From the NCBI RefSeq assembly GCF_000158475.2, contig NZ_KI392031.1, forward strand, positions 1,055,786-1,119,785: DNA of 64,000 nt, read 5' to 3'. Source of the stretch: Oxalobacter paraformigenes (lineage in GTDB: Bacteria; Pseudomonadota; Gammaproteobacteria; Burkholderiales; Burkholderiaceae_D). Positions 52,311 through 59,437 of this stretch are shown in pieces (within the stretch, counting starts at the first letter, position 1; the number at the start of each line of letters is the position of its first letter). The notes below the pieces were generated by a model. It saw nothing but the letters and a program-made list of their open reading frames with translations, ran no database searches and was not told where the DNA came from. The position numbers and the translations under genes were made by a program.

Positions 52311-53780
52311 ATGAAGACAAGGAAAACGGGATATCTAATGGGGCTGGCTCTGGGCATAAGCGTTGCGTTAACAGGTCATGCGCAGAATAAGGAAATCGAC
52401 AAATACATTCATGACTTACAGTACGACTCCCGAAAACTGCTCAGCGTTCGTGAAGACGGCAGCAAAGAGACCTTACCTGCCAGAGAATCCGGCCCTCACA
52501 ACGTTATTATCTGTACAAACAAGAAGAAAGGACTCACCAAGAGTTTTGATGAGGTGACCATTCTTAATCCCAGCGCAGGAGTGATTTATCCAGGCGCACT
52601 CGTTCATGCAGACCGCCATCTGGCAGAAGGCAAACCAACCGCAATAAGCCTGCCGCGAGCCACATCCACAATCAGTGTCGATTTGCCCGGATTGGCAGAT
52701 GACTGCGCCCGGCAAATTCCGAACATGAATTATTCTTCTTACCAGAAGGCATTAAATGAGATTCTGGAATTATGGAATAAAAATCCATCATCTCAAGGCT
52801 ACGTGAACGCAGCGCGCAGCTCACTAAATATTGAAAAGGCTGATTCAAATTCTCAACTCGCTCTGAGTTTGGGTTTCAGCGCAAAGTGGGTGGATAACAA
52901 AATTTCAGCCAATCTTGCAGTTGACCACAGTAATAAATCAGCCAGTACCGTTGCATTGTTCCGTCAGGTCTTTTATACCGTTACGACGGATTTGCCAACA
53001 TTTCCTTCTACCGTGTTTGCACCGGAAGTCACGCTGACAGATATAAAAGATCAGGGGCTAAACGCCAGCTCACCTCCTGGCTATGTCAAAAGTGTGGATT
53101 ATGGAAGACTGATTTTTGTACGAATGGATACCCACTCGGTCAAAAACAGGGCGGATCTCAAAGGTGCACTTAATTATGTGACAGGTTCTGATACCACTAT
53201 TGATGCAAACCTGAAAGCACGATATCAATCGATCATCAACAACTCCACTTTCACTGTTCTGACAATTGGAGGAAACGCAGACGTAGCGTCAAGAATGTTC
53301 AAGCCCAATCAAATTGATCAATTGAATAAAGTGATCAAGGAAAATTCGGTATACAGCCGGCAAAACCCTGGATACCCGATTTCTTATACGGTGTCATTCC
53401 TGAAAGACAATGAGATCGCAACAGTCCAGTCCCAAACCGATTTTGTTGAAACCAATTGCGTTGAATATCCCAACGGATATATCAAGCTGAAACATTCGGG
53501 AGCATACGTCGCAAAATTCAAAGTGGACTGGCAAGAAAAGGACGCCAGCGGAAATCCGGTCAGTAAATCCTGGGAATCCGGAAACAAAACAGCAGGGTGG
53601 ACCCAGACGCTTAATTTTCCTGGTGACGCAACCGGTATCAAAATCCAGGGCTGGGCAAAAACCGGACTGGCGTGGGATCCATGGGGTGAAATCATCAATA
53701 AAGTTGAAAACGGCCCAACGAATCAATGCTACAGGGCCAAAGGCACGACTTTAAAGCGCAGCTGGGATAACGATTGCTAA
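52311..53780 (+). CDS. Secreted cholesterol-dependent cytolysin (thiol-activated cytolysin family)
   Basis: A 489-residue pore-forming toxin homolog. A GGGGAA site precedes ATG 52311, and the product starts with a Sec signal peptide (core GYLMGLALGISVALTG, cleavage after HA at residue 24). Family blocks appear in the correct order: VIYPGALVHADRHL (91-104), ISVDLPGLADD (121-131), RQVFYTVTTDLP (218-229), VDYGRLIFVRMDTHS (262-276), the glycine pair in LTIGGNADV (320-321), PISYTVSFLKDNEIATVQ (356-373), TDFVETN (376-382) and LKHSGAYVAKFKVDWQE (393-409). Domain 4 has an altered undecapeptide (AKTGLAWDPWG, 449-459; canonical ECTGLAWEWWR) but keeps the Thr-Leu cholesterol-recognition pair (480-481). 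Five Cys occur in the mature protein, unusual for the family. Length equals that of exported Gram-positive members. No dedicated export gene is nearby. An in-frame ATG at 52263 is possible but less likely. Confidence 0.9.
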   Translation: MKTRKTGYLMGLALGISVALTGHAQNKEIDKYIHDLQYDSRKLLSVREDGSKETLPARESGPHNVIICTNKKKGLTKSFDEVTILNPSAGVIYPGALVHADRHLAEGKPTAISLPRATSTISVDLPGLADDCARQIPNMNYSSYQKALNEILELWNKNPSSQGYVNAARSSLNIEKADSNSQLALSLGFSAKWVDNKISANLAVDHSNKSASTVALFRQVFYTVTTDLPTFPSTVFAPEVTLTDIKDQGLNASSPPGYVKSVDYGRLIFVRMDTHSVKNRADLKGALNYVTGSDTTIDANLKARYQSIINNSTFTVLTIGGNADVASRMFKPNQIDQLNKVIKENSVYSRQNPGYPISYTVSFLKDNEIATVQSQTDFVETNCVEYPNGYIKLKHSGAYVAKFKVDWQEKDASGNPVSKSWESGNKTAGWTQTLNFPGDATGIKIQGWAKTGLAWDPWGEIINKVENGPTNQCYRAKGTTLKRSWDNDC

Positions 53781-53823
53781 ACCCGCTCTTTGATGAAACT
53801 GACGATCTTAAAAGGAGAAAAGC

Positions 53824-54120
53824 ATGAAATTATTGAGAATTGTTTATATTATGGTTCTGATGGCATTTTGCTGTCATGTCCACGCAAAAAACGTGACGCA
53901 AACAGGAGCCTGTACTATATCGGACAAAGCAAACACGAATGCCGCTTGCTCGAAATTTGTGGGTTATTACGCTCAAGGTGCTGTGCGCGGTAGTCAAAGC
54001 GACCGGCATAAAACATGCTCTGCTGCAAAAGAAATAGCAAGAGAAAGATTATTTAGCAATGTTAATAAAGAATGTCGCCAATATGTAGACTGCGGTCGCC
54101 CGTGTGTAGAATCTGAATAA
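53824..54120 (+). CDS. Small secreted cysteine-rich protein downstream of the cytolysin
   Basis: A 98-residue protein with AAGGAG before its ATG and a signal peptide (RIVYIMVLMAFCCHVHA, cleavage near residue 21). The ~77-residue mature part has six Cys (residues 30, 42, 65, 84, 90, 94), enough for three disulfides in the periplasm or outside. It begins 43 bases after the cytolysin stop and is followed by a terminator, so the two form a unit. I do not recognise a family. It could be a partner, an immunity-like protector or an unrelated passenger of the island. Confidence 0.75.
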   Translation: MKLLRIVYIMVLMAFCCHVHAKNVTQTGACTISDKANTNAACSKFVGYYAQGAVRGSQSDRHKTCSAAKEIARERLFSNVNKECRQYVDCGRPCVESE

Positions 54121-54130
54121 GCAATGTATA

Positions 54131-54162
54131 GAAGAGCAGCGCTATAGGCGCTGCTCTTCTTC
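54131..54162 (+). terminator. Terminator of the cytolysin unit
   Basis: An 11-bp stem (AAGAGCAGCGC / GCGCTGCTCTT) with a 5-base loop is followed by CTTC. It lies 11 bases after the stop of the cysteine-rich gene. Confidence 0.75.
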
Positions 54163-54455
54163 AAAATAGAATATGAATTCATTCAACAGATTTTTCACTC
54201 CCACGGCAATCGGCCTGATGAGCGGAAGGCCGTCCCCCCTGTCATCAGTCCGATAGCCAGAAAAGCACCTGGCGTGCTATCCCAAAGAACCGTGTTCCCT
54301 GGCTCAGAACAAAGTGACCCTACTCTTGAAGTCGGATGTTTTTTCCTTACGCTGCCCGTCTAATAAAAGAGAGAAAAAGAGCAAAATTCATTAGACAGTC
54401 GCTTTTAAAAGTCAGGTTTAATACAGGTTTACGAGACGAACGAGTACTGGACTCA
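54163..54455. other. Right part of the tRNA-Asn island: no recognisable gene
   Basis: About 290 bases without a supported open frame or ribosome-binding site. The stretch 54180-54350 is more GC-rich than the cytolysin gene and may be a decayed gene. I could not identify it. Confidence 0.45.
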
Positions 54456-54500
54456 TAATCCGCAGGTCCCTGGTTCGAGCCCAGGTCAAGGAGCCGGAAT
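54456..54500 (+). repeat. Partial copy of the tRNA-Asn 3' end (candidate attachment site)
   Basis: Bases 54456-54487 are identical over 32 bases to tRNA-Asn 51067-51098. The match continues through AGGAGCC and GAAT with two mismatches. Upstream bases (GGACTCATAATCC) resemble the anticodon arm of a tRNA-Met, so a decayed composite tRNA is an alternative. The orientation is direct with respect to the tRNA, as expected for island attachment sites. Confidence 0.75.
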
Positions 54501-54809
54501 GATCAGGAGGTTGCATGAATTTGCGAGCCCCTTTTGTTTTTAAACTTCCTGCACCATTTTTCCGACTGTTTTCTCAGCAACAGTTAAGAATCACCGAAGC
54601 GGAAAAAGCAATAGGCGGCTTCCGGAAATCGCCCTGGAACAGTTCGTCCGGTTTCAGCTCAAAAAGCCGGAATTTGAAAGGGGCCACTCCAAAATGGAGC
54701 CTCGTTCTTTTTCAACCCATAGCAAAGCGATATCCGGCGTCCTGCCAGATTGTGCGGGATTCAGAAACCGGAACAACCTGTTCCGGTTCTTCCCGCCATC
54801 CAATCCTTC
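54501..54809. other. Intergenic region between the island end and ssb
   Basis: No supported gene. The first ~40 bases are a degenerate version of the tRNA-Asn terminator (GTTGCATGAATTTGCGAGCCCCTTTT-like, shown here only in part: TGCATGAATTTGCGAG). The rest has no clear signals. Confidence 0.4.
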
Positions 54810-55277
54810 TCAGAAGGGAATGTCGTCATCCAGATCGTCCAGAACCGGCTGACGCCTGTCCTGTCCACGTGCCGTATCTTTCCGTTCCGTGCGGGAAGAA
54901 GGCCTGGCATTTCCCCAATCGTCCGGAACCTCGCCCGCACCCTGACGGCTGCCCAGCATCTGCATGGTATCGGCAACGATTTCGGTCGCGTAACGGTCGA
55001 TGCCTTCCTTGTCCGTGTATTTCCGCGTTCTGAGGCGCCCCTCGATATAGACCTGCGATCCCTTTTTCAGATACTGGCCGGCAATCTCGGCGAGCCTGCC
55101 GAAAAACGAAACACGATGCCATTCCGTCGCTTCCTTCTGTTCCCCCGTCGCCTTGTCTTTCCAGCGGTCGGTCGTGGCAACCGCAATGCCCGTAACCTGT
55201 TCGCCACCGGGCAAATAACGGTTTTCCGGATCGCGGCCCAGATTGCCGACGAGAATGACTTTATTGACTGATGCCAT
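54810..55277 (-). CDS. ssb: Single-stranded DNA-binding protein
   Basis: A 155-residue SSB: OB fold at the N-terminus ([18 protein letters not shown], then [22 protein letters not shown] in pieces, [12 protein letters not shown]), a short linker and the acidic protein-recruiting tail DDDIPF. It binds single-stranded DNA as a tetramer. It is preceded on the same strand by two phage-type genes, so it is probably the SSB of a phage-derived recombination cassette; I cannot exclude that it is the main chromosomal copy. Confidence 0.92.
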   Translation of the reverse strand: MASVNKVILVGNLGRDPENRYLPGGEQVTGIAVATTDRWKDKATGEQKEATEWHRVSFFGRLAEIAGQYLKKGSQVYIEGRLRTRKYTDKEGIDRYATEIVADTMQMLGSRQGAGEVPDDWGNARPSSRTERKDTARGQDRRQPVLDDLDDDIPF

Positions 55278-55312
55278 TTTTCAGATTCCTTTCAATTATT
55301 CACAGAGCCAGC

Positions 55313-55816
55313 TTACCGGATGACCAGTTTCTTCCCGTCATCCAGTTTTGCGCCCGGTATGGATTCGCCCCGCTTCAGCGCTTCGGATATCGCTTTTTTA
55401 TCAATAACGGGAGAGGGCGGTTTTGAATCGGCAAGCCGATAAAAACCATCCGGGATCAACTCCCTGTTTTCAATGATGACCGCAGGAACTTTTCCCATGA
55501 TCTGGACAGTAAAATGACGGCCGGAAATCATGGGCCGGTTTACCCGGCGCATCGCGGCCATCATGTACCCGTCAAGCCGCCCGATCTGCCGTTCGGTACG
55601 TTCTATGGCTTCCTGCATTTCCCTGAGCGCTTCCTTGCGGGCCGCCAGTAGCGCTCCGAGGTCTTTTCGGGCATAAGCGCAGGCCAGGATCTTGTTATCG
55701 AAATCCAGCGCCTCACCTTCCAGCGTATCGGCAACGGTCTGGTCGTCGTTGCCGTTTTCAATGAGTTTTTGCCGAAGCGCTTCCAGCTCGGCAGCCAGCT
55801 GGTAAAGAGAAGTCAT
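55313..55816 (-). CDS. Phage Gp157-like protein (siphovirus Gp157 family)
   Basis: A 167-residue protein: N-terminal helices (SLYQLAAELEALRQKL), a coiled-coil middle (ARKEALREMQEAIERTERQIGR read in two parts) and the family's compact end (YRLADSKPPSPVIDKKAI, then ALKRGESIPGAKL). Members were found in phages and linked to host phage resistance in Streptococcus; the molecular role is unknown. I start at ATG 55816, overlapping the upstream gene's stop (ATGA), and not in the longer open frame. Confidence 0.8.
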   Translation of the reverse strand: MTSLYQLAAELEALRQKLIENGNDDQTVADTLEGEALDFDNKILACAYARKDLGALLAARKEALREMQEAIERTERQIGRLDGYMMAAMRRVNRPMISGRHFTVQIMGKVPAVIIENRELIPDGFYRLADSKPPSPVIDKKAISEALKRGESIPGAKLDDGKKLVIR

Positions 55817-56766
55817 AAGCCGTCTTCTCCTTTTTCGCACTCTTCTTCCGTTTCCGCATTCCTGCGTTCCGCGGCTTGCTGTTTCAGCCTTTCGAGTTTT
55901 TTCTCCCGATACTCGCAAATAGACGCTTTCGCTTCGTCAAACAGCGAGGCGGGAAGCGAGGAAATCTGGTCGATTTCATACTTCTGGCAGAATTTCCTTA
56001 CACTCAGTCCGGCTTCCGTCAACAGCTTCAGCAACTCGTCGCGCTGGGAAACCGAAATCGTCTGAAGCGTCTCTTCCCCTTCTTCCAGCCATTCCAGAAG
56101 TTGCGTTCCCTGTTCGCGGGTAATCGTGAAATACTGCCCGTCGAACAAGCGGGTACGGTCTTTGGACGTGGACGCCACATGCTGGGTATCAATATCGAAC
56201 ATGACCGTAAATTCATACTCCATGCCGTCACGCTGCACCGGGGACATGCCGACTTTCTTGATCACGGTTTTTCCGTTATCGTTTTTGTCCTGCACGTATT
56301 CCTGCTTTGAGCGCATCGTCGCAATGATGTGACAGGGACTGGTCAGCATCGCCTCGACAAGGCCGTTATGCTCGGGCGTGACCGTTCTCCAGGCGGCATA
56401 ACTGTTCATGCCGGGTTTTCCGGAATCGGCGATTTTGCCCTGTTTGTCCAGCAAACCGCCTTCGCCCGCCCAGGCGTGCGACAGACTGTCGATAATGATC
56501 ACGTCGTATCCGGCGTCTTCAAATGCCTTGATGGCGTCCCGGTACTTTTTGACCGTGTAAGGGGCGTCGATATTGATGATGTCGTAGTCGCCCAGATCGG
56601 CATACAAGTCGCCGGAACCGTGTTCGGTATCGATCATGCCGACTTTCCCGCCGAGACCAAAAGCCAGCAAAAGGGCGGAATAGGTTTTGCCCGATCCGCT
56701 GGGGCCTGCCATGCCAAGGCGCAGCTTCGCTTTCTTGCGGACGGCTTTCCTGATTTGCAAATTCAT
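55813..56766 (-). CDS. Phage-type RecA-like ATPase (AAA_24, Sak4-like annealing protein)
   Basis: A 317-residue P-loop protein with Walker A AGPSGSGKTYSALL (loop at residues 21-28), MIDTEHGSGDLY, Walker B YDVIIIDSLSHAW and a C-terminal ~80-residue charged helical extension. Such proteins are encoded by phages near SSB genes and act in single-strand annealing. A strong AGGAGAAGG site precedes the ATG. With Gp157-like and SSB genes it forms a recombination cassette; no capsid, portal, integrase or repressor genes are visible. Confidence 0.82.
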   Translation of the reverse strand: MNLQIRKAVRKKAKLRLGMAGPSGSGKTYSALLLAFGLGGKVGMIDTEHGSGDLYADLGDYDIINIDAPYTVKKYRDAIKAFEDAGYDVIIIDSLSHAWAGEGGLLDKQGKIADSGKPGMNSYAAWRTVTPEHNGLVEAMLTSPCHIIATMRSKQEYVQDKNDNGKTVIKKVGMSPVQRDGMEYEFTVMFDIDTQHVASTSKDRTRLFDGQYFTITREQGTQLLEWLEEGEETLQTISVSQRDELLKLLTEAGLSVRKFCQKYEIDQISSLPASLFDEAKASICEYREKKLERLKQQAAERRNAETEEECEKGEDGL

Positions 56767-57770
56767 TACCTTCTCCTAAAAAGGGTTCAGGACATCCGAC
56801 TGGTGTCGGTAAAGGATGGGTATCCCGCAAAACGCGGGGGTTTTGTCGCATTGCCGGGATTGCGGCCGGGATGGCGCGACAGCCAGGGGCTCTGAAAGAG
56901 CAACAGGGTGAAAACAATCTGAAACCGTCCATTTCCGAAATACCGGACAGGAAAACCCGAAAAGAACAGGGGACGGTACAGCGCCAGCAGGAGGCTTACG
57001 CTCCTAACGGTTTTTTCTTTATGAAAACCTCAAACCAGATCCGCCGCCAGCCGGACAGAAAAAGAGCCGGAGAAACGCCGGATTGTCCGTTTTGCGGCCG
57101 GAAGAAACCGCCAGGAACCTCCAGTCCCGTTTAAAGGGAAAACGGGAAACCGTATTCAAAAAGTGTCACATCGAACGGTCTGTCAGGTGATCGGATAACC
57201 GGCAAAGGATATCCGGAATAAACAAAAAAGAACTCGCCAAAGCCGGGCCCTCAAGACGGGGATCAGCGGCAGGCCGGTACCCATCCATAAAAACGGAAGG
57301 GCTTTCCTACCCCGGCTCCGTGCTGTTTTCTTTCACGAAAAAACCGGAATTTGTCCGGCGTACCGGCCGGCTACTCTGGCCTTTTTCGCCTTCGAAAGAA
57401 AGATTCCAAACAGCTTGGCGACACCTGGCTATTATAGCCGATTTCTGTTTTTCTGTCTTTGGAGAGCCGATTTCAAAAAGAGAGGAATCTTTTAATAATC
57501 AATTATTTAACTCATCAATTCATCGAACGGAAAAGGGCGGCTGGGCACTTTGTTTAACGGCCCGCGAAACAGGAAACCGCTCCCTGGAAAACACGGTCGC
57601 CTCAAAAGGATTCCGCCTGAAAAGGAGAGTCGGACGGCTATTTCCGTTTCCTCGAAAACAGCGTTTTTTCCGAAAAAAAACCTTTCCGATCTCAGTATAT
57701 AATATAGGAATTCGACGCAACGCATGACAGGGAATAGTCCTGTTCCACCTTAACGAACCAAAGGATGAAA
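56767..57770. other. One-kilobase intergenic region between the phage cassette and the glutaredoxin gene
   Basis: No gene with convincing support. An 87-codon frame at 56871-57134 (+) has a CPFCGRKK zinc-ribbon-like end but no ribosome-binding site. A 135-codon frame at 57320-57727 (+) has no motifs. A TATAAT hexamer at 57698-57703 could be the -10 of the glutaredoxin gene, without a good -35. Confidence 0.45.
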
Positions 57771-58031
57771 ATGAAAGAATCAATTGAAATGTACGTCGTG
57801 GAAGGTCACGAGGCTTGCGAGCTGGCCTGCCGGTTTCTGGAATCGAAGGGCATACCTTTCAAGAAGATTGTCGTCGGGGTCGATATGAATCTGGCGGTCG
57901 AAATGTGGGCCCGTTCCGGGTGCCATACTTTGCCGCAGATTTTCATCGGTTACGATCATGTCGGCGGTCTTCCCGATTTGCTGGATATGGCGGAAAGCGG
58001 CGAGCTGGAAAGAAGGGTAAAAGCGGACTGA
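57771..58031 (+). CDS. Glutaredoxin-like protein with a non-canonical active site
   Basis: An 86-residue protein that aligns without gaps to GrxC-type glutaredoxins: EMYVVEGHEACELACRF against EIYTKETCPYCHRAKAL, and later LPQIFIGYDHVGGLPDL with the cis-Pro. The canonical CPYC becomes HEAC, so the first, nucleophilic Cys is a His. The second Cys (Cys16) remains and a further Cys appears at position 20. Thiol-disulfide chemistry of the usual kind is therefore doubtful; a metal- or Fe-S-binding role is possible. AAGGA spacing favours ATG 57771 over 57765. Confidence 0.75.
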   Translation: MKESIEMYVVEGHEACELACRFLESKGIPFKKIVVGVDMNLAVEMWARSGCHTLPQIFIGYDHVGGLPDLLDMAESGELERRVKAD

Positions 58032-58108
58032 TCCATGCCTTCTGCCGTCTTCCATGAATCCGGCAAAAGCGTGTGGCACGCTCGCTTGAGCGGGCAGGAA
58101 ATTTCACC

Positions 58109-58138
58109 AAAAGGGTAACGGCATCGTTACCCTTTTTG
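58109..58138 (+). terminator. Rho-independent terminator after the glutaredoxin-like gene
   Basis: A 12-bp stem (AAAAGGGTAACG / CGTTACCCTTTT) with a GCAT loop ends in a T tract. It can work in both directions because the stem starts with A's. Confidence 0.85.
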
Positions 58139-58362
58139 TGTTACCGGACACCGCTTTCAAAGACCGGCAGCGCGTTGCCCGGACAACTTCGCTGATCCCG
58201 CTCAAGATTTCCTGCCTGTATCCTGGACAAGAGCCGTTACAGAGGCTGAAAAAATGTTTATTATTCCGGTGACAGCCTGTATGTCTGTGAGAAAATAGCG
58301 CTCTTCGGTCAGACGCTATCAAACGCTGTTCTCTTATCCTTGATTGACAAACAGAAAACCCC
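58139..58362. other. Intergenic region before the first DUF3829 lipoprotein gene
   Basis: Together with the terminator region this is a 331-base gap. I see no gene and no clear promoter hexamers. Confidence 0.4.
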
Positions 58363-59307
58363 ATGAAATTCGTTTCCATTGCTCTACCTGTCCTGCTGGT
58401 TGTCGCTATCGGACTGGCAGGGTGCGATAAAAGCGGAAAACCGGCCGAAACAACTGTCAGTCCGGCTGCCATGAATTCCCCCGAACTCGAAGACGCGTCT
58501 TCCGTCAAACTCGACCTTTACACACAAGCCTATTACCTGCTGATGAACAGCCCGGACAGTTTGCGCCCCTCTTACGATTCATTTCACCGGGTCAGAAAAG
58601 CGAAAATCGCCGACGACATCCGTTTTTCGCCTTCAGGCGGTCTCGAAAACGGACTGGAACTCTTCAAAAAAGGGTTGGCCATTCACGACGGCAACATGCC
58701 TGATCTCGATGAAGCCGTCCGGGACGCCCTGATGGCGGGCAGCAAACTGCAAAAGGATGAACACGCACTGGAACCCTACTTCCAGAAGCAGGAATACCGG
58801 GAAGACCGGCTGGCCAAGGCCAAGGCTTTCTATCCTTCCATACAGGCCGACTACGAAGTCATGTTCGCCCATCTGGAAAAAATCGAAGCGCTTCTTTTCA
58901 AATACAGAAAAGTGCAATCCGAAAAACGGATGGCCGGGTTCCGTGAAAAAAACAACTGGCTGGGATATTACACGGAAGAAAGCCTCCAGAATGCCCAGGA
59001 TCTGCTGGCCCTGTTCAGCGAATCGGACGATGCGATCAAAAATGCCGACCTTTATTCCAGAGGCAACGACATTCTGGCCCGACTGGAATCGTCGCTGGCC
59101 TCCCAGCGCAAGGCTTTTGAGGAAGCGCGCGCCAACGGCACCAGGCATATCCGGGATTATCCTGCCGTCAACCGCATTCTGACCAGCTTCATCGGAAGTT
59201 ATCGCGATCTGCGGCAACACAAGACCATTGGCGATCTGAGCGCCATGTACAAAAAATATAACGACGCCATCATTACCTACAAACGGGCCTCCCGCTTTTC
59301 CGAATAA
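58363..59307 (+). CDS. DUF3829 (YiiG-like) lipoprotein, first of a pair
   Basis: A 314-residue lipoprotein: signal peptide with lipobox IGLAGC (lipidated Cys near residue 21), a short linker, then an all-helical DUF3829 domain. Typical segments are LMNSPDSLRPSYDSF near the start, a charged helix around residues 130-200, and the end AMYKKYNDAIITYKRA. Function of the family is unknown. The residue after the lipid Cys is Asp, which favours retention in the inner membrane if the E. coli rule applies. The next gene is a paralog. Confidence 0.8.
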   Translation: MKFVSIALPVLLVVAIGLAGCDKSGKPAETTVSPAAMNSPELEDASSVKLDLYTQAYYLLMNSPDSLRPSYDSFHRVRKAKIADDIRFSPSGGLENGLELFKKGLAIHDGNMPDLDEAVRDALMAGSKLQKDEHALEPYFQKQEYREDRLAKAKAFYPSIQADYEVMFAHLEKIEALLFKYRKVQSEKRMAGFREKNNWLGYYTEESLQNAQDLLALFSESDDAIKNADLYSRGNDILARLESSLASQRKAFEEARANGTRHIRDYPAVNRILTSFIGSYRDLRQHKTIGDLSAMYKKYNDAIITYKRASRFSE

Positions 59308-59351
59308 ACCGGGCAGGCCGTTCGCTTTGCCCGAAACCGGAAAGAGGGAAG

Positions 59352-59371
59352 GGCAGACAGGCCTGTCTGCC
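59352..59371. repeat. 20-base perfect palindrome between the paired lipoprotein genes
   Basis: GGCAGACAGG joined directly to its reverse complement CCTGTCTGCC, followed by TGCCC. It lacks a T tract, so it is either an operator-like site or an RNA hairpin between the two genes. Confidence 0.6.
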
Positions 59372-59437
59372 TGCCCAGTCTGGTAAAAACCGGACATTTC
59401 CGTTATCTTTGACCTGTTCCCGTCAAAGAAAAACAAC

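Noticed and set aside
54440-54500. A second functional tRNA gene next to the partial tRNA-Asn copy
   Set aside because: The anticodon-arm-like GGACTCATAATCC is followed by a T arm, but no matching acceptor 5' strand or D arm is present, so it cannot fold as a full tRNA.
56871-57134. 87-codon frame with a CPFCGRKK motif (possible restriction-alleviation or zinc-ribbon protein)
   Set aside because: There is no ribosome-binding site, the N-terminal part looks random, and a single CxxC is not enough for a zinc ribbon.
57320-57727. 135-codon frame before the glutaredoxin-like gene
   Set aside because: No ribosome-binding site, no motif, and composition like the non-coding flanks.
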